In this document: positions 14,481 through 21,950 of the stretch, piece after piece
How the letters are laid out: every line of letters begins with the position of its first letter
Position numbering within the stretch: the first letter of the stretch is position 1
Assembly: GCA_964531205.1 (NCBI GenBank)
Contig: CAZHGH010000043.1
Coordinates: forward strand, 1-25,045
DNA from: JAICWY01 sp964531205
GTDB lineage: Bacteria > Vulcanimicrobiota > Vulcanimicrobiia > Vulcanimicrobiales > Vulcanimicrobiaceae
Reading direction: 5' to 3'
Length of the DNA stretch: 25,045 bases
Notes under the pieces: model-generated
Databases searched by the model: none
Told to the model about the DNA's origin: nothing
Seen by the model: only the letters and a program-made list of their open reading frames with translations
Translations under genes and position numbers: made by a program

Positions 14481-15720
14481 CGTGCTGCTCGCTGCCGTTC
14501 TATTGCTCGCAGCGAATTTGCGTGCGCTTCCGGTTACGTCGCCGTCGACCTGGCCCATGTATCAATACCGCGCAAATCACAATGCCGTCTTCAAAGGTCC
14601 CGGGCGTGGATTCAGCTGGCACCGGCGCTTAGGTGGAAAAATCAACGGCGGTCTTGCCATCGTCGACGGCACGGTGTACGTGGAGAGTTTCGATAATCAT
14701 CTGTACGCGCTCGACATGCAAAGCGGCAATATTCGTTTTTCGACGCCGCTCCAGAATATTGCGATGACCGCACCGATTGTTGCGCATGGGTTAGCCGTCG
14801 TTGGAACGGGCAGTAACGCGCCGCTCGTCGAGACGCCGTCGAAGACGATTTGGGGACGTCCGCAAGGCGATTACGTAGATGCGATCTCAACGCGCACCGG
14901 CGCAATCGTGTGGCAACTCCGAACGATCGGCGAAGATATGCCGACGCCCGTGCTCGTTCGACGCGCTGTCGACGATGCGCTGGTCTTTGTGAACGGCGAC
15001 AATCATTTGCGCGCGCTGCGCTTCGCCGACGGTAAGGCGCTTTGGACGCTTCCAACTCGCGGCATTGGCACGATGAGCTCCGCTGCGGCGGCAGGCAATA
15101 TGGCGTACGTGATCTCCGGCGTGCCGAATCCCATGTCGGCGCACGACGAGCTCTATGCGGTTGACGTGACAACCGGCAGGTACAAGTGGCGTGCTCCCGT
15201 CGGCAACGTCGATTGTTCTCCGACGATCGACAATAACACGGTCTTTGTTGAAGGATCCGGCGTGGACCCGAGGCGTCCCGCATGGGCCGACACGTTTAAC
15301 GACGTCGTTGCCGTCGATGCAGGAACGGGCGCGATGCGTTGGAGCTGGCGATCGGGCTTCGGCAAATTTACACCCGTGGGTTCGCACGAACAAGCTATCG
15401 CCGGGCTCGCCGATGGCGGTGTCCTTTATCAATCGATACCGGCAACGAGCGAATTCGCAGCGTTCGATCCGGCGGGACATCTTAAGTGGAAAATCCAGAC
15501 CGACGCCCCGGTAAAGATGAGTGCCGTCCTTTTAGACGGCAAACTGTACTTTGGCGATACCGGAACCACGTTCTATGTCGTCGATGCTGCGAGCGGTCGC
15601 GTCGTAGGCGGCCGGCAATTCCCTTCGTACTTTACCGTTTCACCGCCCGTGATCGCCGGCGGAACGTTGTACATCGCGAACGACGATACGGTGTACGCGA
15701 TCCCGGTTACGGATCTCTAA
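14467..15720 (+). CDS. Secreted PQQ-like beta-propeller protein
   Basis: The 417-residue protein has a signal peptide (about 1-20, MTRNSVLLAAVLLLAANLRA). At least seven blade signatures of the PQQ-enzyme repeat follow: LYALDMQSG, VDAISTRTG, LRALRFADG, LYAVDVTTG, VVAVDAGTG, FAAFDPAG and FYVVDAASG, most with a following W. This gives a 7-8-bladed propeller. No calcium or PQQ active-site residues of quinoprotein dehydrogenases were identified, so it may be a binding or scaffold propeller as in BamB. ATG 14467 overlaps the oxygenase stop; the in-frame extension to 14413 lies inside that gene. Its stop abuts the stop of the convergent transporter gene with no spacing. The biological role is unclear. 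Confidence 0.85.
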   Translation: MTRNSVLLAAVLLLAANLRALPVTSPSTWPMYQYRANHNAVFKGPGRGFSWHRRLGGKINGGLAIVDGTVYVESFDNHLYALDMQSGNIRFSTPLQNIAMTAPIVAHGLAVVGTGSNAPLVETPSKTIWGRPQGDYVDAISTRTGAIVWQLRTIGEDMPTPVLVRRAVDDALVFVNGDNHLRALRFADGKALWTLPTRGIGTMSSAAAAGNMAYVISGVPNPMSAHDELYAVDVTTGRYKWRAPVGNVDCSPTIDNNTVFVEGSGVDPRRPAWADTFNDVVAVDAGTGAMRWSWRSGFGKFTPVGSHEQAIAGLADGGVLYQSIPATSEFAAFDPAGHLKWKIQTDAPVKMSAVLLDGKLYFGDTGTTFYVVDAASGRVVGGRQFPSYFTVSPPVIAGGTLYIANDDTVYAIPVTDL

Positions 15721-17179
15721 TTATCGTGGAACGAGCAGCAGCAGCGAGAGCCCGAAGATCGCGAGCGCAACGAAGAAACTCACAACGGTAAAGGCCATCA
15801 CGCGGCGCAATCCGACGCCCGCGATCGCAAGGACGGGCAGCGCCCAAAACGGCTGAATCATATTTGCCACTTCCTCGCCGATAGCGACGCCCATCGTCGT
15901 TGCGGGCAGCGACGCATGCAGTTTGAGCGCAGCCGGAACGGCAAACGGACCTTGCACCGCCCAGTGTCCGCCGCCGCTTGGAACGAACAAACTGATGATG
16001 ATCGACGCAGCGTAGCTCCAGAACGGCAGTGTCGAAGCCGTTGCAAATGCGTCGAACCATTGCGCGATCACACCTGCGAGGCCGGTCGTCGTCATAATGC
16101 CCATAATGCCGCCGTAAATCGGATATTGAATGATGAGTGGCCCAGTTACGCGCGCTGCGCTATTGATTGCGTTGACGTAGGCGATCGGCGTCCAGTGCAA
16201 GAGTAGGCCGAGGCACAAGAAGATGAAGATGACGGAGTTGATGTCGAGCGAGAAGCCGGTGGTGAGCCACGTGGAGACGATGTAGCCGAGACCGGCTATT
16301 GCGATGATGGCGTTGAGGGGCCAGGCGTGTTCTAGGGCGTAGGCGAGGGTTCCAGGGATTGCGCGGCCTGCGGCCGTCCCTTCGACCGGCGCTGCGCTTG
16401 GCTCAGGGTCGTTCGATACCTCACGATGACNNNNNNNNNNNNNNNNNNNNNNNNNNNNNNNNNNNNNNNNNNNNNNNNNNNNNNNNNNNNNNNNNNNNNN
16501 NNNNNNNNNNNNNNNNNNNNNNNNNNNNNNTTGCGGTAACGGTATCGGTGGGTTCTAAAGCGCGGAAAATAAACGGAAGAACAACGACCAGTGCTATTAC
16601 CGGAATGAGATTGAACGGCGCGAAAATCGTCGTTGAAATCGGCAATACGTGTCCGGTGAATTGCTGGACGATGTTGAGTTTGCTGCCGGGCGTATTTTGC
16701 GCCAGCGCAATCGAACTCGAAAAACCGCTCGCCCAAATCAAGAAGCCGCTGTATGCCGCGGCGACGAGCCATCCGAAATCGATGCGCATGCGTTTTGCAA
16801 TTTCGCGTGCGAGCAATCCGGCGACGACCAGACCGAAACCCCAATTCAAGAAACACGCGATCGAGGAAACGACGAGGGTAAGCGAGACCGCGCCTTTCGT
16901 CGTACGCGGCACCGATGCAAGCCATTCCAACGCTCGCGCGATCGGCTTGCTGTTCGCAAGCGCATAACCGGTCACGAGAATCAAGATCATTTGCAGCGCG
17001 AACGCCAAGATGTCGAAAATGCCTTTGTACCATGCGCCGAGCACCTCGCCGGTGCCGTGATGCGGTGCAAAAACAAACGCGAGAATCGCCGTAAGCAGCG
17101 TGAGTGCGACGGCGAAAATATACGGGTCTGGAATTGCGTATTCGAAGACGCGGACGAAGAAGCCGGAGATGCTTCGCAT
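15721..17179 (-). CDS. Short-chain fatty acid transporter (AtoE-like), split by a gap
   Basis: The N-terminal half (17179 to about 16531) reads MRSISGFFVRVFEYAIPDPY and continues through five to six membrane helices. The family's SIACFLNWGFGLVVAGLLA motif is present. The C-terminal half (16430 to 15721) includes FVPSGGGHWAVQGPF and GVAIGEEVANMIQPFWALP, both typical of AtoE. The family imports short-chain fatty acids such as butyrate or acetoacetate across the inner membrane. The 100-N gap falls in the hydrophilic central loop. The frames on either side do not match for a 100-base gap, but the real gap length is unknown, so a frameshift cannot be claimed. Near the gap the C-terminal part encodes PEPSAAPVEG from a REP-like repeat. 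Confidence 0.85.
16378..16423. repeat. REP-like element inside the AtoE-like gene
   Basis: CCCTTCGAC (16378-16386), GCTCAGG and TTCGATACCTCA (16412-16423) occur in tandem. The same blocks form the arms of the hairpin at 12743-12796; TTCGATACCTCA matches the reverse complement of 12747-12758 exactly. It lies directly beside the N run, suggesting that repeat copies broke the assembly here. Confidence 0.7.
16431..16530. other. Scaffold gap of 100 N inside the AtoE-like gene
   Basis: Exactly 100 N. Unlike the first gap, the two flanks share no sequence, so real sequence of unknown length is missing. Confidence 0.97.
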
Positions 17180-17188
17180 GCAGCCGGA

Positions 17189-17581
17189 TTAGGCCGGCTT
17201 GCTGGGTCTCCCTTGCTTGAGTGTTCGTTCGTGAGCGAGCGGAACGCGCAGAATGATGTGCGTTCCTTGCGAGGTTGTTTCGACCGCCATCGGCATGCGC
17301 GTACCGCGCAGAATAGCCTCGCGCAGCTCACCTTGCGTGCCGGTGATGCCGGGCCGGCCTTGCGTGTAGATATGCACGCACGGACCGCCGACTGCGTGTT
17401 CTATAGTGATGACTAAGGCGAGATGCCCGCGTTCCATTTCAGCGCCGAGAAGCTCCCCCAAGACTGTCTCGACGGTGAACAGGTCGGCATCTCTCCCGGC
17501 AATTTCTTGCAACTGGTCGACTACGGCGTGGCGGACTCTTGCCACTGAGTAGGCGTCAGCGCTATCAATGGACCATCGCAC
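17189..17581 (-). CDS. Degenerate HATPase-like (anti-sigma-type) protein
   Basis: The 130-residue product has the layout of a small GHKL ATPase domain of the RsbW/SpoIIAB type. The helix SVARVRHAVVDQLQEIAG is followed by VETVLGELLGAEMERGH and then strands LALVITIEH and CVHIYTQGRPGI. In active members the third helix carries an Asn that holds Mg-ATP (E-L-x-x-N-A). Here the segment is ELLGAEM (43-49) with no Asn. The D-x-G-x-G box is IYTQGRPG, with no Asp. It therefore probably does not bind ATP. The start is GTG 17581, with GGAGGG about 13 bases upstream. It ends 9 bases before the AtoE-like start, so they are likely co-transcribed. Assignment to the fold is moderate. Confidence 0.6.
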   Translation of the reverse strand: MRWSIDSADAYSVARVRHAVVDQLQEIAGRDADLFTVETVLGELLGAEMERGHLALVITIEHAVGGPCVHIYTQGRPGITGTQGELREAILRGTRMPMAVETTSQGTHIILRVPLAHERTLKQGRPSKPA

Positions 17582-17649
17582 CGCTGGGGGACACCCTCCA
17601 AGTTTCTGTGGGCTCGTTTCCTTGTGACACGGCCCTTAAACCGGTCCTT

Positions 17650-18216
17650 TCACAACCTTAACAATTCAGCGGGCGAGGGTATGCCGTCTTTGCGGTAGCC
17701 CGCTTCTTTTTGGTGTTCCTCGTCGGCGACGCGAACGCCGTAGTCGTACGAGAGCGTTCCGCCAAGCCAGCCGGAGAGCAGCAGCGACGTCGTGGTCAGC
17801 AATGAAAGACCGCGTTGCCACCACTGAACGGAAAGTCCGGGCACGCGCGCACGAATTTCCTCGCCGCGGCTCGCGCTATTCCATGCGAACAACGCGATTG
17901 CGGTCGCATTTAATCCCATGTGCGCGAGGCCCGCGTACCATGCGCGCGTACCGCGCGGAATTTGCAGAAAGTCTATCAGTCCGAACATCGCCGCCCCGCT
18001 CGCGCTGACAATCCCGATATCTATTAAGCTCTTTGCGCCGATCGCGTATGCCCACTCGTCTTCGCTTGTAGGTCCAATGAAATCGAAGACGACGCTGGAC
18101 ATCCACGCGCCGATTGGAACTGTCACGAGCAGCGGATGAATCGGATGGCCGTATGGTCCGGCAAGAGGCGTCCGGGGCTCTTTGGCCTGCTTGTAATTGC
18201 TTGTGTCCTGGTTCAT
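17650..18216 (-). CDS. DUF2231 family membrane protein
   Basis: The product of about 188 residues has the DUF2231 signature GHPIHPLLVTVPIGAW near its N-terminus, followed by FDFIGP and about four membrane helices. The H-P-x-H-P motif is typical. The family is of unknown function and often sits near respiratory or electron-transfer genes. ATG 18216 (MNQDTSNYKQ) was chosen; ATG 18228 and TTG 18234 are in frame and cannot be excluded. The end of the protein is polar (DEEHQKEAGYRKDG), which suggests a cytoplasmic tail. It leads a minus-strand run with the HATPase-like and AtoE-like genes (68 and 9 bases apart) and is divergent from the nitronate monooxygenase gene. Confidence 0.85.
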   Translation of the reverse strand: MNQDTSNYKQAKEPRTPLAGPYGHPIHPLLVTVPIGAWMSSVVFDFIGPTSEDEWAYAIGAKSLIDIGIVSASGAAMFGLIDFLQIPRGTRAWYAGLAHMGLNATAIALFAWNSASRGEEIRARVPGLSVQWWQRGLSLLTTTSLLLSGWLGGTLSYDYGVRVADEEHQKEAGYRKDGIPSPAELLRL

Positions 18217-18285
18217 GCCGAAGATCATTTCCAAATGTTGGGCGCTTCTGCGACTTCATTCACATCAGGCACGAGCGTTGAGGAG

Positions 18286-18291
18286 TAGGAT
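18286..18291 (+). promoter_or_regulatory. Possible -10 box before nitronate monooxygenase
   Basis: TAGGAT lies 6 bases before ATG 18298, a spacing that would give a leaderless mRNA. GAGGAG and AAGGG in the same stretch could instead be ribosome-binding sequence. The -35 is not convincing. Confidence 0.3.
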
Positions 18292-18297
18292 AAGGGC

Positions 18298-19239
18298 ATG
18301 CTGAGCACTGCCTTGACTAACTTACTCGGCATACGAGCGCCTATACTCAACGCGCCGATGACGCCGCAGGCGGGTGGTGCACTTGCGCGCGCAATCAGCG
18401 AGGCTGGCGGCTTTGGAATGCTGGGCTTCGATGAAGATGAATCGGAATACGAGATCGCACAGCAAGTTGCAATTCTCGAACGCGAGCCGCGCGTTCCGTT
18501 CGGCATCGGATTGGCTGCTTGGGTGTTGGATCGCAGACCGCAGTTGCTGCAATTTGCAATCGACGTGAAGCCGAAATTTATTAGCGTCTCGTTCGGCGAT
18601 CCCGCGCGCTTTATTCCGGCGATCCACGATGCGGGTATTCTGGCGGGCGCACAAGTGCAAAACCGGAAGTGGGCGCAAGTCGCGATCGACGCCGGTGTCG
18701 ACGTTTTAGTCGCGCAAGGGACGGAAGCGGGTGGCCACACCGGCGCGGTCGGCACATTACCGCTGCTACAGATCGTGCTCGAAATGACGGATAAACCCGT
18801 CGTTGCAGCGGGCGGCATCGCGACCGGACGCGGTCTTGCGGCAGTCCTTGCCGCCGGCGCGGCCGGAGCTTGGGTGGGTACGCCGTTTTTACTTGCGAGC
18901 GAAGCGCGCAACACGGAGGCTGCGCGAAACCGTATTGCGGCAAGCGACGAAACGCAAACGATCTACACCCGCGTGTACGATCGCATGCTGCATAAAGCCT
19001 GGCCGCACGAGTTCGGCGGACGCGCGCTGCGCACGCCTTTCGCGGAACGCTGGACCGGCCACGAAGATGAGATGCTGGCGGATCCGAACGCGGCAAAAGA
19101 ATTTCATCCGGAAGAAAAGATCTACGCCGGACAATCCGTCGGATTGATGAAGAACGTGCGGCCTGCCGCGGAGATTATGCGGGAGATTGTGGACGGCGCG
19201 ACGCGCCGGATTGGCGAGTTATGCAAGACGCAATCTTAG
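18298..19239 (+). CDS. Nitronate monooxygenase
   Basis: The 313-residue FMN-dependent TIM-barrel enzyme oxidises alkyl nitronates and related toxic nitro compounds to carbonyl products. Marks are PILNAPMTPQAGGALARAIS at the N-terminus, AQGTEAGGHTG (139-149) with the catalytic His147, and the FMN-phosphate loops AAGGIATGRG (170-179) and GAWVGTPFLLASE (190-202). The length is normal. Its last 19 bases overlap the start of cydA, so the oxidase genes may be translated from the same mRNA. Some related proteins are enoyl-ACP reductases (FabK), but the GHTG motif and lack of fab neighbours favour nitronate monooxygenase. Confidence 0.9.
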   Translation: MLSTALTNLLGIRAPILNAPMTPQAGGALARAISEAGGFGMLGFDEDESEYEIAQQVAILEREPRVPFGIGLAAWVLDRRPQLLQFAIDVKPKFISVSFGDPARFIPAIHDAGILAGAQVQNRKWAQVAIDAGVDVLVAQGTEAGGHTGAVGTLPLLQIVLEMTDKPVVAAGGIATGRGLAAVLAAGAAGAWVGTPFLLASEARNTEAARNRIAASDETQTIYTRVYDRMLHKAWPHEFGGRALRTPFAERWTGHEDEMLADPNAAKEFHPEEKIYAGQSVGLMKNVRPAAEIMREIVDGATRRIGELCKTQS

Positions 19240-20576
19240 CCGATCGCATTCAGTTCGCATTTACGATCATGTTCCATTACCTGTTTCCGATCGGCACGAT
19301 GGGACTTGCTCCGTTTATCGCATGGTACACGATTAAAGGCGTTCGAACCGGTGACGAACATGCGATGCAAACGGCGCGATTTTGGATGAAGATCTTTACG
19401 ATCAATTTCGCAATAGGCGTCGTCACCGGAATTCCGATGGAGTTTCAATTCGGCACGAACTGGGCGTCGTTTTCTGCGCGGGCCGGGTCGGTTGTCGGCC
19501 AGACGCTCGCGATGGAAGGGCTGTTTGCGTTTTTCCTCGAGTCTGTGTTCCTCGGCGTGTTTTTGTACGGACGTGCGTACGTCTCGCCGGCATTTTACGC
19601 GTTCTCCGCGGTAGCCGTATGGCTCGGATCGTGGCTGTCGGGGTTCTTTATCGTTGCGACGGATGCGTGGATGCAGCATCCCGTCGGCTACGCCATCGGC
19701 CCGAACGGGCGCATCGACTTAACGTCGATCGGCGCCGTGCTGCTCTCGCCGTTCGCCTGGTGGCAGTACACGCACGTGATGACCGGCGCGATACTTACCG
19801 GCTCGTTCGTTTTCGCCGGAGTGGGCGCGTACTACTTACTGTCGCGCCGCAACATCGATTTCGGACAAACGTTCGTACGCGCCGGCGTACTAGTCGGCAT
19901 CTTTGCATCGCTGATCGTCGTCTTTCCGACGGGCGACGGCAACGGGCGCGACATTACGAATTACCAGCCCGCGAAGCTCGCCGCGATGGAAGGGCTTTTT
20001 AAATCGCAGCAAGGCGCACCGCTCGCGATTATCGGCATGCCGGACACGCGCAATGAAACACTGATCGATCCGATTGTCGTGCCGGATCTCTTGAGCTTTC
20101 TCGCGTACGGGAATTTTCGAGCGAACGTCAAGGGCCTTAGCGAGTATCCGAAAGACGTGCGTCCGCCGGTGGATTTGACGTATTACGCGTATCACGTGAT
20201 GGTGGGGCTCGGCACGATCTTCATGGCGATCATGGGCCTTGGCGTGCTCTTGCTGTTGTTGAAACGTTTGTATCAGAGCCGTTGGCTCTTGTGGATAATG
20301 ATGCTCGCCATGCCGTTTCCGTACATTGCAAATGAAGCGGGTTGGACGGTAACGGAAGTGGGACGTCAGCCGTGGATCGTCTACGGCTTGATGCGGACGA
20401 ACGACGCGATTTCACCTACGGTCATTCCCGGCGAAACGATCTTTACCGTGATCGGGTTTGCGGGCATGTATTTCTTGCTTGGAGTGCTCTTCTTGCTGCT
20501 CGTGCTGCGCGAGATCGGCATCGGTCCGGGTGAGAAAGAAGCCTCAGCGCCGGCGCCGCAGCCCGAGGCGGCATAG
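19221..20576 (+). CDS. cydA: Cytochrome bd ubiquinol oxidase subunit I
   Basis: The 451-residue membrane subunit carries the hemes and the quinol site of a high-affinity terminal oxidase that reduces O2 to water. The conserved residues match E. coli numbering: H19 (heme ligand), E99 and E107 (proton path and heme d), and K252 and E257 in the Q-loop (QPAKLAAMEG). H185 corresponds to E. coli H186. The likely heme b558 Met is M327 in YHVMVGLG. The motif GWTVTEVGRQPW (374-385) is intact. The C-terminal Q-loop insert of long-type enzymes is absent, so this is a short-Q-loop oxidase. The start overlaps nitronate monooxygenase by 19 bases and its stop shares a base with the cydB start. Confidence 0.96.
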   Translation: MQDAILADRIQFAFTIMFHYLFPIGTMGLAPFIAWYTIKGVRTGDEHAMQTARFWMKIFTINFAIGVVTGIPMEFQFGTNWASFSARAGSVVGQTLAMEGLFAFFLESVFLGVFLYGRAYVSPAFYAFSAVAVWLGSWLSGFFIVATDAWMQHPVGYAIGPNGRIDLTSIGAVLLSPFAWWQYTHVMTGAILTGSFVFAGVGAYYLLSRRNIDFGQTFVRAGVLVGIFASLIVVFPTGDGNGRDITNYQPAKLAAMEGLFKSQQGAPLAIIGMPDTRNETLIDPIVVPDLLSFLAYGNFRANVKGLSEYPKDVRPPVDLTYYAYHVMVGLGTIFMAIMGLGVLLLLLKRLYQSRWLLWIMMLAMPFPYIANEAGWTVTEVGRQPWIVYGLMRTNDAISPTVIPGETIFTVIGFAGMYFLLGVLFLLLVLREIGIGPGEKEASAPAPQPEAA

Positions 20577-21547
20577 TGAACGTCGCAGCTTTTGTTCTCC
20601 TCGCCGGCATGCTTGCCGCGTACGTTATGCTCGATGGCTACGATCTCGGCGTAGGCGCGTTGCATTTGATGCTGGCGCGCAGCGATCGGCAGCGCGCCGC
20701 CACCTTCGCCGCTATCGGACCGTTTTGGAACGGCAATGAAGTGATGTTAATTGCCGCTGCCGCGACGCTCTTCGCGCTCTTTCCGAAGGCATATGCTGCG
20801 TCGTTCAGCGGCTTTTATTTGCCGTTTATCGTCGTACTCTGGCTGTTGATGGTTCGCGGTATGTCGATCGAGCTGCGCGGTCACTTTCCGAGCGATTTGT
20901 GGCGCGGATTTTGGGACGTAGGATTCAGCCTCTCCAGCGCTTTGCTGGCGCTGATCTTCGGCGTGGCGTTAGGCAACATTATTCGCGGCGTTCCGCTCGA
21001 CGCGGGCGGCTATTTTACCGGCACGTTTGCATTTTTGCTCAACGGCTATGCGATCGGCGTCGGAATTCTCGCACTCGTTGCGCTCGCGATGCATGGAGCG
21101 GCGTTTCTGTGGATGCGCGGCGCCGATGCACCTTTAGAAGCACGTCCGAGCCGTACGACGCGTGCGCTGGTCATTCCGGTGTTTGTGCTTTTTGCATGCG
21201 TTACAATTGCGACGCTGTTCGTGCATCCCGTCTCGCGCAGCGGAGCGCTTTGGGTCGCACCTGCAGTTGCCGTTATTTCGCTCGCCGCGGTGTGGTTTTC
21301 GAGAAACGGCGCTCAAGCATTGACTGCATCTTCGCTGTTTTTGCTTGCCTTGATGACAAGTGCGGCGGGGACGATTTTTCCGGCACTGCTTCCCGGTTTT
21401 CCGAGTGGCACGCCGGGATTGGATATCTATAACGCTGCGCCAAGTGCCTACTCAACGGGAACGGCTTTTACCGCCGCGGCGATCGGCGTAACCGCCGTCC
21501 TGTTGTACGGTACGCTGGCGGCACGCCGCATGCTCGCTGCACGTTAA
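20576..21547 (+). CDS. cydB: Cytochrome bd ubiquinol oxidase subunit II
   Basis: The 323-residue partner of CydA has eight to nine membrane helices. Family marks are MLDGYDLGVGALHLM near the N-terminus and the segment GPFWNGNEVMLI (49-60) that is characteristic of CydB. The GTG start at 20576 shares its G with the cydA stop (TAGTG), giving direct translational coupling. The protein is shorter than E. coli CydB (about 379 residues), as in many short-Q-loop oxidases. No CydDC exporter is in the window. Confidence 0.94.
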   Translation: MNVAAFVLLAGMLAAYVMLDGYDLGVGALHLMLARSDRQRAATFAAIGPFWNGNEVMLIAAAATLFALFPKAYAASFSGFYLPFIVVLWLLMVRGMSIELRGHFPSDLWRGFWDVGFSLSSALLALIFGVALGNIIRGVPLDAGGYFTGTFAFLLNGYAIGVGILALVALAMHGAAFLWMRGADAPLEARPSRTTRALVIPVFVLFACVTIATLFVHPVSRSGALWVAPAVAVISLAAVWFSRNGAQALTASSLFLLALMTSAAGTIFPALLPGFPSGTPGLDIYNAAPSAYSTGTAFTAAAIGVTAVLLYGTLAARRMLAAR

Positions 21548-21599
21548 GACTTTTGAAGGTGCATCCGATGCTTGTCGTGAGGCGTTATAGAAGACGAGT

Positions 21600-21767
21600 A
21601 TGGTAACTTCAACGTTCGCGCACCCCTACACAGCGCAAGTTCTGGCCCTGTGGCTGTCCTTTTTGCCGGTCGCCGGCGTCATGGCAATGATGGTATTTGC
21701 CGGCCTGCGCGGCGATCGCGGATTCCGTCAAAAGGTCCGCATTCGGGTCCCCGTCCCCAAGATTTGA
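21600..21767 (+). CDS. Small single-helix membrane protein after cydB
   Basis: A 55-codon ORF starts 52 bases after the cydB stop. Residues about 12-35 (AQVLALWLSFLPVAGVMAMM) form one hydrophobic helix, with a short N-terminal part and a basic C-terminal tail (RGDRGFRQKVRIR) that would lie in the cytoplasm by the positive-inside rule. Small one-helix subunits (CydX, CydS, CydH) are known to complete cytochrome bd oxidases, so position and topology make it a candidate, but it does not match CydX in sequence or length. Its stop codon overlaps the -35 of the rpoB leader promoter. It is longer than chance would favour for such a hydrophobic segment, but it may be non-coding. Confidence 0.5.
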   Translation: MVTSTFAHPYTAQVLALWLSFLPVAGVMAMMVFAGLRGDRGFRQKVRIRVPVPKI

Positions 21768-21792
21768 CCTGCCCGGGGGCGTGTAGTATACT
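21764..21792 (+). promoter_or_regulatory. Sigma-70-type promoter of the rpoB leader
   Basis: TTGACC (21764-21769) and TATACT (21787-21792) are separated by exactly 17 bases, a near-consensus housekeeping promoter. The -10 lies in the 10-base palindrome TAGTATACTA. The expected transcription start is about 21799-21800. The -35 overlaps the TGA of the small membrane ORF. Confidence 0.85.
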
Positions 21793-21800
21793 AGTCGCCT

Positions 21801-21818
21801 ATGCCCAGCGCCCAATAA
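21801..21818 (+). other. Possible 5-codon leader peptide
   Basis: ATG-CCC-AGC-GCC-CAA-TAA (MPSAQ) begins at or next to the predicted transcription start and ends 16 bases before the terminator hairpin. It may be chance, because an ORF of this size is common, but its position suits a translated attenuator. Confidence 0.3.
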
Positions 21819-21834
21819 GGCACATATATAGAAG

Positions 21835-21882
21835 AAGAACGAGCCCCTCGGCTAGCTAGCGGAGGACCCTCTCGTTCTTTTT
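21835..21882 (+). terminator. Intrinsic terminator / putative attenuator before rpoB
   Basis: AAGAACGAG (21835-21843) pairs perfectly with CTCGTTCTT (21871-21879), followed by more Ts to 21882. Inside is a second CCTC/GAGG pair with GCTAGCTAGC between. It sits between the promoter (21764-21792) and rpoB (21951). Transcripts must read through it, so it is a candidate attenuator. Confidence 0.75.
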
Positions 21883-21950
21883 AGCGTGCCCGCCACGCGG
21901 CGTACTGCATAGCGCGCAATCCTTCATTCTGGGTGAGAGAGAAAAAAGTA

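Noticed and set aside
16332..17033. Open frame running through the 100-N gap
   Set aside because: It is open only because N codons are translated as X; the product matches nothing and it lies in the wrong frame of the AtoE-like gene.
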